Positions 34,507-42,012 of a DNA stretch of 64,000 nt are shown in pieces. The stretch comes from Bacillus sp. Marseille-P3661 (GTDB lineage Bacteria; Bacillota; Bacilli; Bacillales; Bacillaceae_J), in NCBI RefSeq assembly GCF_900240995.1, contig NZ_LT965953.1:2131933-2195932 (forward strand), read 5' to 3'. How positions within the stretch are numbered: position 1 is the first letter of the stretch; every line of letters begins with the position of its first letter. The notes beneath the pieces were generated by a model. The model was not told the origin of the DNA. It did no database searches and saw nothing but the letters and a program-made list of their open reading frames with translations. Position numbers and translations under genes: made by a program.

Positions 34507-35607
34507 TTACTTTAATGTTGCTCTCTCTTCCTCAAGCAACTCTCCTAACCTAGAAGGTGTATTGTTCTTAAGATCAGCCATCAGGTCTGAGTATTCTTTG
34601 CCATCCATCCAGTTAATTGGTCGATCTGCTTTTTCCCATTCTTCAACTATTTTAGGATCTGTTAGAATTTGATTTAAAGTATCTTCTAAGAACTTTCTTT
34701 TACCTTCATCTAAATCTGGTGGTGCAGCTATAACCCTTCCAGCTGCAGTCATGTTTTGAAGTGATTTGAATAATTTATTATTTTCTTCTCCTTCTATATA
34801 ATCGGCAATTACTGGAATCTCAGGTAATTCCTCTGACTGTCGAAGTACTAAACCAATCGGTTGGAAATCTCCAGATTTAAATCCTGCAATACGTTGAGGT
34901 AATGTAGCATAAGTTCCATCTACTTCCCCGTTTAAAACCGCTAATTCCATTTCTGCTGAACCACTGTAACCAGGAATAATTTCAAATGGAATTCCTAGTG
35001 CTTCCTGCATGATGACTAAACCCGCAAACAAATTATCAGTTGGAGCTCCTACAGCAAATGTAATTGGCTGTTCAGATTTCATCAAATCTTCAATACTTTT
35101 ATAATTCCCACCATTCTTTGTGTAAACGACCATATCCTCTTCATTCACACGTCCTAAATAAGAAAAACGATCAATATCGTATTGAACACCTTCTGATTCA
35201 GATCCAAATAAATCAGAATTTACAATTTGGGTGCCATTTAATATCCCGATTGTTAATCCATCATTCTTTGAATTAAAAAGCGTATTCGTTCCTAGATTCC
35301 CTCCGCCACCAGGTAAATTTTTCACAACAAGTTTTGCACCTGTAAGTTCCTCAAGTTTTGGAGCAAGTGAACGAGCAACTGTATCATATCCTCCACCAGG
35401 ATTATATGGCACGATAAAAGTTATCGTTTTTCCTTTAAAGTATTCTGAACTATCATCTTTTTGTTCCTCAGCTGTATTGGTAGATGGGGTATTCGCATTA
35501 GAAGAAGAAGAGCTAGTTTCAGTTGATGTTGTTCCAGAAGAGCAAGCACCTAACATACCAGTTAATAATAGCAAAGCTAAAATAAGTAGAAATTGCTTTT
35601 TCACCAT
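34507..35607 (-). CDS. tctC: TctC-family solute-binding lipoprotein
   Basis: A 366-residue periplasmic-type binding protein anchored to the membrane. The signal peptide MVKKQFLLILALLLLTGMLGAC ends in lipobox LGAC; a Ser/Thr-rich linker follows. The mature part has the TctC start ITFIVPYNPGGGYDTVARSLAPKLEE and the loops NLPGGGGNLGTN and GTYATLPQRIAGFKSG. Ligands of this family include citrate, terephthalate, protocatechuate and other carboxylates; this one cannot be specified. Two strong ribosome-binding-like sequences lie 175-225 bases upstream, with no obvious ORF. Confidence 0.92.
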   Translation of the reverse strand: MVKKQFLLILALLLLTGMLGACSSGTTSTETSSSSSNANTPSTNTAEEQKDDSSEYFKGKTITFIVPYNPGGGYDTVARSLAPKLEELTGAKLVVKNLPGGGGNLGTNTLFNSKNDGLTIGILNGTQIVNSDLFGSESEGVQYDIDRFSYLGRVNEEDMVVYTKNGGNYKSIEDLMKSEQPITFAVGAPTDNLFAGLVIMQEALGIPFEIIPGYSGSAEMELAVLNGEVDGTYATLPQRIAGFKSGDFQPIGLVLRQSEELPEIPVIADYIEGEENNKLFKSLQNMTAAGRVIAAPPDLDEGKRKFLEDTLNQILTDPKIVEEWEKADRPINWMDGKEYSDLMADLKNNTPSRLGELLEEERATLK

Positions 35608-35780
35608 TCATGAAACCCCTTTCAATGTTAAGCTTACAAATCAAACAAGACTAGAGTTACGTCGATTGTTATTTTTGATAATTTAAAATATTCAGAAAAA
35701 TATTTCCGTAACTATACCTTTTCCTCATATATTAATAGGTGAGACTATGAGAAATATTGATATTAGTACTACTTTTAGTA

Positions 35781-35832
35781 TCACTCCCTCCTAATCTCTT
35801 TAAATAGGTTTTAAGACTGCTATCACCTCCTT
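35781..35832 (-). other. Two strong Shine-Dalgarno-like sequences without a clear ORF
   Basis: On the minus strand AAGGAGGTGAT (35832-35822) is an 11-base match to the 16S rRNA 3' end, and AGGAGGGAGTGA (35792-35781) is another strong match. The first is followed by no start codon at usable spacing. The second could at most serve a 19-residue hydrophobic peptide from a GTG only two bases away. They lie in the tctC leader and resemble mRNA-stabilising sequences. Confidence 0.4.
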
Positions 35833-35851
35833 CCATTACCAAGTCGTAGTT

Positions 35852-36829
35852 CTAAATAAGTTGCGGACTATTGTCAAGTGTTGTATGAAAAAATAAATGT
35901 TCTAATGGTATTGATTGTTTCATCATTCCTTGGTCTACTGAATATTGTATTAACTTTTCTAAAGGTTTTCGATTAACCTCCAAACCAATTGGCCATGGAT
36001 CTCTACCTAATATGTTATGTTGTTCTTCTAGTAGTTCTCGAAACCAAGCCAAACTAATAATTCTTGGATCCTCCATTCGTTTCCATGCATTATTCTTTGA
36101 CCTTTCAAAAGCTTTTACTAAATTAGTGGCTACCCACGGATTGTCGTCTAATACTGACTTTTTAATAACAACAGTATGCATAATTGGAAAAATATTTGTA
36201 CTGTTAAAATATTCAATTTCCTCATGTTTATAATTTTTAAATAATCGGTCTATATTTGGATTTCCATCTAAAAATGATTGTGGCATATCTGGATATATAA
36301 TTGCTTCCAATTCCTGATTACGTAACATAGAATCAATGTTAGCACCTTTCGGGATACGTTCAATCTGGAAATCACTAGGAAACTTTATTTCTAAATCCTC
36401 TGGATCATGAGTAAACCATTTAATTGACCGAAGATCAACGCCATATTCTTCTTGTAAGATTCCACGAGCCCATACCCCCATTGTAGCTTGCCAAGTTCTA
36501 ACACCAATTCTTTTACCTTCCAATTGTTTCGGAGAGTCAATCTTATTATTAGGGTTAATAAATATAAAGGAATGGCGAAAACGACGATGTGGAAAGACAG
36601 GAATTGCAATATAGTCCTTTAATTCATGACTTTTTGAAATTAAATACGAGCTCATTGACAGTTCAGCAATATCAAATTCATCATGTCGCATCATTCGCCA
36701 ATGTCTCTCACCAGATCGCATTGGTAATACCGTAAGATCAATGCCGGCTGCTTCTACTTCACCATTTATTAGGCTATGATGAATATCATAATCACCTATA
36801 GCGGCTGTTAATTTTATGTTTTTTGACAT
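35852..36829 (-). CDS. 4,5-dihydroxyphthalate decarboxylase-like / periplasmic-binding-fold protein
   Basis: A 325-residue protein without signal peptide, belonging to the group often annotated as 4,5-dihydroxyphthalate decarboxylase, which shares the fold of NMT1/ThiY binding proteins. Family landmarks: LTAAIGDYDIHHSLINGEVEAAGIDLTVL, RHDEFDIAELSMSSYLISK, PVFPHRRFRHSFIFIN, LEGKRIGVRTWQATMGVWARGIL. It may decarboxylate a hydroxylated aromatic acid or bind it; sequence alone cannot separate these. An AGGAGGATTAC site precedes the ATG. It is the first gene of the transport unit, 244 bases before tctC. Confidence 0.75.
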   Translation of the reverse strand: MSKNIKLTAAIGDYDIHHSLINGEVEAAGIDLTVLPMRSGERHWRMMRHDEFDIAELSMSSYLISKSHELKDYIAIPVFPHRRFRHSFIFINPNNKIDSPKQLEGKRIGVRTWQATMGVWARGILQEEYGVDLRSIKWFTHDPEDLEIKFPSDFQIERIPKGANIDSMLRNQELEAIIYPDMPQSFLDGNPNIDRLFKNYKHEEIEYFNSTNIFPIMHTVVIKKSVLDDNPWVATNLVKAFERSKNNAWKRMEDPRIISLAWFRELLEEQHNILGRDPWPIGLEVNRKPLEKLIQYSVDQGMMKQSIPLEHLFFHTTLDNSPQLI

Positions 36830-36897
36830 ATGTAATCCTCCTCATTTTTGTTGCAAATTTTCACGCTCAACATATGTAAGTCATAATATTCCTAATT

Positions 36898-36942
36898 ATT
36901 ATAATATTTTGTATATGAAAATAGAAATAGATATTTTCTATT
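36898..36942 (-). promoter_or_regulatory. Promoter with shared inverted-repeat operator (transport operon)
   Basis: AATAGAAA (36920-36927), 7 bases, TTTCTATT (36935-36942) is a perfect 8-7-8 inverted repeat. TATAAT (minus strand, 36903-36898) follows after exactly 16 bases, as at the hydrolase operon. No good -35 is present, because the repeat occupies that position; this suggests a regulator that replaces or blocks -35 contacts. Confidence 0.65.
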
Positions 36943-37088
36943 AACTTATTTAAAATTCCTAAGATGTGAGTCTTTTAGTAAAGCTTGTCCAAAAAAATGA
37001 TTAAAACATTTAAAATGTAAAATTAGGCATTTGTTGGAATGCCAGTATATTCACCTCTTTAATTTGGCATTAGTTTTGATACCCTTCC

Positions 37089-37130
37089 GAAAAAAAATCA
37101 CTTCTTACCTTGTATATTTTAGAAGTGATT
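37089..37130 (-). terminator. Terminator of the leftward polysaccharide operon
   Basis: Stem AATCACTTCT (37098-37107) / AGAAGTGATT (37121-37130) followed on the minus strand by a U-tract (A-run 37090-37097), about 80 bases after the last gene of the operon. Confidence 0.85.
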
Positions 37131-37207
37131 CCTTATTTAAATGTTGATGTTATTATAATGGAAGGAATTCATTTTATGGCCAATAGTATACATACTTAAA
37201 GTGATCA

Positions 37208-38128
37208 CTATCTATTATTTTGCTGATTTTTCCACCATGCTATCGTTTCATCTAATCCCTGTTCAAAAGAATAATTTGGGTGCCAATTTAACTCTTGATG
37301 TAAACGTCTTACATTAGCAACTAATGTTTTGGGTTCATAGTTATTTATTTTGATAGCCCCTAACTTTATTAATTCTGGATGCCCCATACGTACGCCAACA
37401 TTCATTATGATTTCATTTAAGAGTTTTGATTTTCCTGTACCTATATCAACTGTTCCTTGAATATTGCTATCCAATAGTTCGGTTAGGGCGGATGCAACAT
37501 CTTTCACATATAAATAATCTCTGTAAAAATTACCATTCGAACATTTTGCTTCACTATTTTGAAGGATACTGTTTATAATAGTAGGGAATAGTCGTTCCTT
37601 ATTCTCATATGGGCCAAATGTATTATATATACGCCCCCATGCACTGCTTATATTTGTTTCATTTGTAAAAAGTATCATATATTGTTTCAAAATATTTTTA
37701 CAATTCCCATATACATTTACGCCTGTATTTACCTTAATTTCTGCCTCGGTTACTTCAAGCCCCATAGATAAATACTTTTCCATACATGTTCCTGCCATTA
37801 CTAGACGCATTCCACCATTATTATGAAAAGCATGTAACATCCTTATACTGGATTGTACCCACAGGAAGTTTTTTAAGGACGACTTGTATGTTCCTGGTGT
37901 TAACTCCCATGCTAAGTGGAGTAAATAATTAGCTTTTATACGATTAAATAAGTCATCAACTTTTTCGTAATCGAATAAATTAATAAGGTGCCAATTACAT
38001 TCATTATTAATAGTTACACGATCTGGATTAGACGAAATTGCATGAACTTCGTAGCCCCGTTTAAGTAATTGTTCAAGTACATGTCTTCCGATAAATCCAC
38101 TAGCTCCCGTTACAATCACTTTTTTCAT
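37208..38128 (-). CDS. NDP-sugar epimerase/reductase, extended SDR family
   Basis: A 306-residue short-chain dehydrogenase/reductase. The cofactor motif is VTGASGFIGRHVLEQL; the active site has MAGTCME (Thr/Ser position) and VYGNCKNIL (Tyr-xxx-Lys). The GTCMEKY context resembles CDP-4-keto-6-deoxyhexose reductases such as RfbJ more than dTDP-sugar enzymes, which fits the CDP-glucose pyrophosphorylase gene upstream. It likely reduces or epimerises a 4-keto sugar nucleotide. A perfect AAAGGAGG precedes the ATG. It is the last gene of the leftward polysaccharide unit. Confidence 0.75.
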   Translation of the reverse strand: MKKVIVTGASGFIGRHVLEQLLKRGYEVHAISSNPDRVTINNECNWHLINLFDYEKVDDLFNRIKANYLLHLAWELTPGTYKSSLKNFLWVQSSIRMLHAFHNNGGMRLVMAGTCMEKYLSMGLEVTEAEIKVNTGVNVYGNCKNILKQYMILFTNETNISSAWGRIYNTFGPYENKERLFPTIINSILQNSEAKCSNGNFYRDYLYVKDVASALTELLDSNIQGTVDIGTGKSKLLNEIIMNVGVRMGHPELIKLGAIKINNYEPKTLVANVRRLHQELNWHPNYSFEQGLDETIAWWKNQQNNR

Positions 38129-38149
38129 TCATGTAAAGCCTCCTTTAGC

Positions 38150-38713
38150 TTATTCAAGAGCAATTCCCTGATAATTATCGATAAATTCTTGAAAAGTCTG
38201 AAGTTGAGCATCCTTTTCTGATAAAATTGGCTTTGAAACTGGCCAGTTAATATTTAAAGTTGAGTCGTTCCAAATAATGCCTGTTTCGTTTTTAGGCGAA
38301 TAGTAATTATCAACTTTATAGATGACTTCACAATGATCAGTAAGTGTACAGTACCCATGGGCAAACCCCCTAGGAATATAAAGCATTGTATTATTTTCTT
38401 CAGATAATACAATAGAATCCCATTTACCATACGTTGGTGAATTAAGTCTTAGGTCTAGAAATACATCCATAATTGCTCCACGAACTACTCTAATTAACTT
38501 TGATTCTGAATATGGTCCCAATTGAAGATGCAAACCTCTTATCGTTCCTTTTTTTTGTGAAAAGGCATGATTCTCCTGAACCCAATTTCGTTCTATCCGG
38601 TAATTTCTTAACTGTTTTTCATCAAAAGTTCTCATAAAATATCCTCTTGAATCTTTCAAAGGCTGGAGATAAATTTCAAAGACACCATTTATTTTCCCTT
38701 CTTTAATAATCAT
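38150..38713 (-). CDS. rfbC: dTDP-4-dehydrorhamnose 3,5-epimerase-like protein
   Basis: A 187-residue RmlC-type cupin. The catalytic His is in IRGLHLQLGPY and the Tyr in YKVDNYYSPKNETGI; PRGFAHGYCTL is the family's barrel motif, so it appears active. RmlC normally acts in dTDP-rhamnose synthesis, but no RmlA, RmlB or RmlD is found in this window. Relatives act on CDP-linked 4-keto-6-deoxy sugars, which would match the neighbouring CDP-glucose gene. AAAGGATG lies upstream of the ATG; the next gene follows 21 bases later. Confidence 0.82.
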   Translation of the reverse strand: MIIKEGKINGVFEIYLQPLKDSRGYFMRTFDEKQLRNYRIERNWVQENHAFSQKKGTIRGLHLQLGPYSESKLIRVVRGAIMDVFLDLRLNSPTYGKWDSIVLSEENNTMLYIPRGFAHGYCTLTDHCEVIYKVDNYYSPKNETGIIWNDSTLNINWPVSKPILSEKDAQLQTFQEFIDNYQGIALE

Positions 38714-38860
38714 GACAACACATCCTTTGCTAAATTTTCGTAATTTGGTTTTAAAATTTAAGAGCGCTTCATGTTGACATGATAAACATTCACATCAAAC
38801 AGAAGCGCCTGGGAATTATTAATCTTTTCAAAGTAATGAAAGAGATTAAATCAAAGTTTA

Positions 38861-40111
38861 TTAGAATATATACCTAAAGTCGTAGATATTTTTTCTGGTC
38901 AATATTTCTTTGTTTTCGATAAACTCCTTCCAGGCTGTAAGGATAATAATATGATCTGCTAAATCAATAAGTTCAGAAGTGGATGGTGCATAATGGATAG
39001 GATAATTATATTCTTTTTTAAAGCTATCAATAGCTAAAGGATCATAAGCAATAATGTTTGTATATCCATTCACCAAGAGCTTTTTAATAATATCGTTAGC
39101 AGGTGTATCTCTTACATCATCCGAATTTGGTTTAAATGAAAGGCCCAAAATCCCAATGGTTTCCGAAGGTTGAACAGTATCGCATACTTTTTGAACTACG
39201 AATGATTTAATTTGTTGATTAATATCAAGGACATTTTTAAACAAATTAGGGGTATAACCTTTCTGTTTGCTTAAAGTATATAAAGCCAATGTATCTTTTG
39301 GTAGGCAATAGCCTCCAAATCCACAACCAGGATAGATATATTTAGACATTCCCGCTGGTCTGCCATTCCATCTCTTATCCATATGCAATACTTCGAATGA
39401 TTTTTTTATATCTATATCTCCAATGGAATTTGCAATTAGCGACTGTTCATTAGAAAAGCTTATTAAAGTGGAAAGAAGGGTATTCGAGAGGTATTTAATA
39501 TATTCTGCAGTATTCAATGATACTTTGTATATTGGAGATTGAAATGGCTTATAGTAATTCTCGACGATAGATCCGCTCCGGCTGTCGCTTTGACCTATTA
39601 CGATCCGATCAGGCTTAACAAAGTCTTCCCAGGCATAGCCTTCTCTTAAAAATTCTGGATTATTAGCTAACCCCACGTCCTTCCCAACTTCAAAACCTAG
39701 AGAATGAATAAACGGCTTAATTTTTTCCTCTGTTGAAGAAGGTGGAACAGTCGACTTTATAACAATAACCTTGTAATCCTTTTTCTTCATTTCTTTCAAA
39801 CTTGCTTCTAAAGCACTATATATATACTTAAAATCTGCACTACCATCAGCTTTACATGGAGTCCCTACACAAATAAAGACAACATCACTTTCTTTAATAG
39901 CATCAGCTAAATCTTTCACAATATAAAAATTACTATTAAGATTTTTATTAAGTACTTCCTCCAAATACGGTTCAAAAAAAGGAACCTTGCCTTTATTAAT
40001 TAGATCTGTTTTACTACTATCATAATCATAGCCAAACACTTTGAATCCTTTTGAACAAAAGCCAAGCGCAGTTGTCAATCCTACAAATCCGAGTCCGATT
40101 ACTGTAACCAT
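38861..40111 (-). CDS. Nucleotide-sugar 6-dehydrogenase (UDP-glucose/GDP-mannose type)
   Basis: A 416-residue enzyme that oxidises C6 of a sugar nucleotide to a uronic acid in two NAD-dependent steps. Motifs: GLGFVGLTTALGFCSKGFKVFGYD (NAD binding), VFICVGTPCKADGSADF, the catalytic Cys in YPGCGFGGYCLPKDTLAL, and LGLSFKPNSDDVRDTPA in the C-terminal domain. It could make UDP-glucuronate or, given the GDP-mannose gene upstream, GDP-mannuronate. Its start overlaps the preceding gene's stop by 13 bases, so the two are translationally coupled. Confidence 0.85.
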   Translation of the reverse strand: MVTVIGLGFVGLTTALGFCSKGFKVFGYDYDSSKTDLINKGKVPFFEPYLEEVLNKNLNSNFYIVKDLADAIKESDVVFICVGTPCKADGSADFKYIYSALEASLKEMKKKDYKVIVIKSTVPPSSTEEKIKPFIHSLGFEVGKDVGLANNPEFLREGYAWEDFVKPDRIVIGQSDSRSGSIVENYYKPFQSPIYKVSLNTAEYIKYLSNTLLSTLISFSNEQSLIANSIGDIDIKKSFEVLHMDKRWNGRPAGMSKYIYPGCGFGGYCLPKDTLALYTLSKQKGYTPNLFKNVLDINQQIKSFVVQKVCDTVQPSETIGILGLSFKPNSDDVRDTPANDIIKKLLVNGYTNIIAYDPLAIDSFKKEYNYPIHYAPSTSELIDLADHIIILTAWKEFIENKEILTRKNIYDFRYIF

Positions 40112-41196
40112 ACCGTACCCTCACTTATCTTAAGAAATTCTAAAAATTTACTAACACCCTCATTTACTTGAATTCTAGGATTATATTTTAATAACTGTTT
40201 AGCTTTTGAGATATCTGGACATCTTCGGAAGGGATTATGCATAAGATAATCTTTTTCAATTGGGGCATCAAACTTAATAGTACCGGCGTAATTCATTATT
40301 TCTTTGCCTTTGTTTGCATAAATATCTGCTAAATTCCTCATTGAAATTTCTGGAGTATCTATACCAATATTAAAAATTTCAAACTCCCCATAAATTAATG
40401 CTTTTATATAGCCAACAATTGCATCAGTAACATAGCAGAATGTTCTAGTCGGTGTACCATCTGATAAAATGATTAAATCTTGATTTTCCATAACCGCTTT
40501 CGCAAAATCCGCTGGTATTCTACGGTCTCCAAGTTTCATTCCTGGACCATAGTTATTAAATGGTCTCACAATGGTAATAGGCATTTGGTGAAGATTAGCA
40601 AAAACATAGCACATTGTTTCGCCAAAACGTTTCGCCTCATCATAACAGGAACGGGGACCTGTAGAAGAGACATTTCCTCGATAATCTTCTGTAGTGGGAA
40701 TATTTTCCGGCAATGGATCTCCATATACTTCACTACTTGAAAAAAATAAAAACCCCTTTAGTTTTTTACTTTTATAATAATCGAGTAATTTTCTTAATCC
40801 CCATATGTTCGCATCTATTGTCTCGACCGGATACTTTCGATAGAACACTGGTGATGCAATAGAAGCCATATGAACAATAAATGTAGCATCACGTAATCCC
40901 GGTACAGCGTTCATATCATCTTTGGCAATATCAAACTGATACAAGTTTAAGATTTCATTATTTTTTTCCATTAATGAAAGCCACTTCGGTTTTCCTAACA
41001 AAAAATTATCCATTCCAATAATAGAACGAATGCCAAGTTCTTTCGCCTTAGATATAAAGAACTGTAAGAAATATAGCCCGAGAAAGCCTGCACATCCTGT
41101 TATTACTATGACGGAATCTTGAAATCGATCTTTTTCGATAGGATCTAAACTACTCATTATATATTCCATATCTGATTTTATAATAGAATTATCCAC
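40099..41196 (-). CDS. NAD-dependent sugar epimerase/dehydratase (UDP-glucuronate decarboxylase-like)
   Basis: A 365-residue extended SDR enzyme. The cofactor motif is ITGCAGFLGLYFLQFF; the catalytic core is FFSSSEVYGD with SCYDEAKRFGETM (Tyr-xxx-Lys). IASPVFYRKYPVETI and GDRRIPADFAKAVM are reminiscent of UDP-glucuronate decarboxylases (UDP-xylose synthases). Coupling to the downstream dehydrogenase gene supports a UDP-glucose to UDP-glucuronate to UDP-xylose route. The alternative is that it supplies the 4,6-dehydratase step for CDP-glucose. It has a GTG start after GGGAGTG, 13 bases from the previous gene. Confidence 0.75.
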   Translation of the reverse strand: MDNSIIKSDMEYIMSSLDPIEKDRFQDSVIVITGCAGFLGLYFLQFFISKAKELGIRSIIGMDNFLLGKPKWLSLMEKNNEILNLYQFDIAKDDMNAVPGLRDATFIVHMASIASPVFYRKYPVETIDANIWGLRKLLDYYKSKKLKGFLFFSSSEVYGDPLPENIPTTEDYRGNVSSTGPRSCYDEAKRFGETMCYVFANLHQMPITIVRPFNNYGPGMKLGDRRIPADFAKAVMENQDLIILSDGTPTRTFCYVTDAIVGYIKALIYGEFEIFNIGIDTPEISMRNLADIYANKGKEIMNYAGTIKFDAPIEKDYLMHNPFRRCPDISKAKQLLKYNPRIQVNEGVSKFLEFLKISEGTVWLQ

Positions 41197-41209
41197 ATTC
41201 TCACTCCCA

Positions 41210-41989
41210 TCAGTTCCATATTTTCCATGGATGGCTACCTTTTTTCCACATTTCCTCTAGATTATTTTTATCTCTTAAAGTATCCATTGGAAACCAGAAT
41301 CCTGAATGTTTATAAGCTGCTAGTTCCCCTTTATCTGCTAATTGTTGTAGTGGTTCCCTTTCAAATACGGTGGAATCACCATCAATATAGTTAAAAACTT
41401 CAGATGATAAAACAAAAAATCCACCGTTAACCCAATTGCCATCTCCTTTTGGTTTTTCAAGAAACCCTTTAACTACACCATTTTCTTCTATATCTAATGA
41501 ACCAAACCTACCTTCAGGCTGGACAGCGGTAACTGTAGCTATCTTTTTGCTTTTGTAGTGGTAATCAAGGAGGTTGTCAATATTTATATTTGAAAGACCA
41601 TCTCCATAGGTCATCATAAAAGTTTCATTTCCTATTAATCTTTCAATTCTTTTTAAACGACCTCCAGTTAATGTTTCGTTTCCAGTATCAACAAGGGTTA
41701 CCTTCCAAGGCTCAGCACAATAACTATGGATAGTTGTTTTTATAGGCGTTTGGCTAAAATCAAAAGTTACATCAGAATGATTTAAATGATAGTTTGCAAA
41801 ATATTCCTTAATGGCGTATCCCTTATATCCAAGGCAAATAATAAATTCATTAAAGCCATAATGAGAATAAATTTTCATTATATGCCATAATATAGGCTTT
41901 CCGCCAATTTCAATCATCGGCTTTGGCTTAAGATGAGATTCTTCGCTAATTCTTGTTCCTAACCCACCCGCCAAAATTACGACCTTCAT
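41210..41989 (-). CDS. rfbF: Glucose-1-phosphate cytidylyltransferase
   Basis: A 259-residue nucleotidyltransferase making CDP-glucose from CTP and glucose 1-phosphate. It begins VVILAGGLGTRISEESHLKPKPMIEIGGKPILWHIMKIYSHYG, the standard signature of the RfbF/DdhA family, and continues with MMTYGDGLSNI, EKPKGDGNWVNGGFFVL and FWFPMDTLRDKN. Length is normal. AAAGGATGG precedes the ATG. A dedicated CDP-glucose 4,6-dehydratase (RfbG), the usual partner, is not visible in the window, so the fate of CDP-glucose is uncertain. Confidence 0.92.
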   Translation of the reverse strand: MKVVILAGGLGTRISEESHLKPKPMIEIGGKPILWHIMKIYSHYGFNEFIICLGYKGYAIKEYFANYHLNHSDVTFDFSQTPIKTTIHSYCAEPWKVTLVDTGNETLTGGRLKRIERLIGNETFMMTYGDGLSNINIDNLLDYHYKSKKIATVTAVQPEGRFGSLDIEENGVVKGFLEKPKGDGNWVNGGFFVLSSEVFNYIDGDSTVFEREPLQQLADKGELAAYKHSGFWFPMDTLRDKNNLEEMWKKGSHPWKIWN

Positions 41990-42012
41990 GTAACCATCCT
42001 TTCAAATATATT

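Larger units (their letters stand above)
36830..37207 (-). other. Intergenic boundary between catabolic cluster and polysaccharide locus
   Basis: Contains the operator-promoter of the transport unit (36898-36942) and the terminator of the polysaccharide genes (37089-37130). The remaining bases are AT-rich with no supported gene. Confidence 0.5.
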
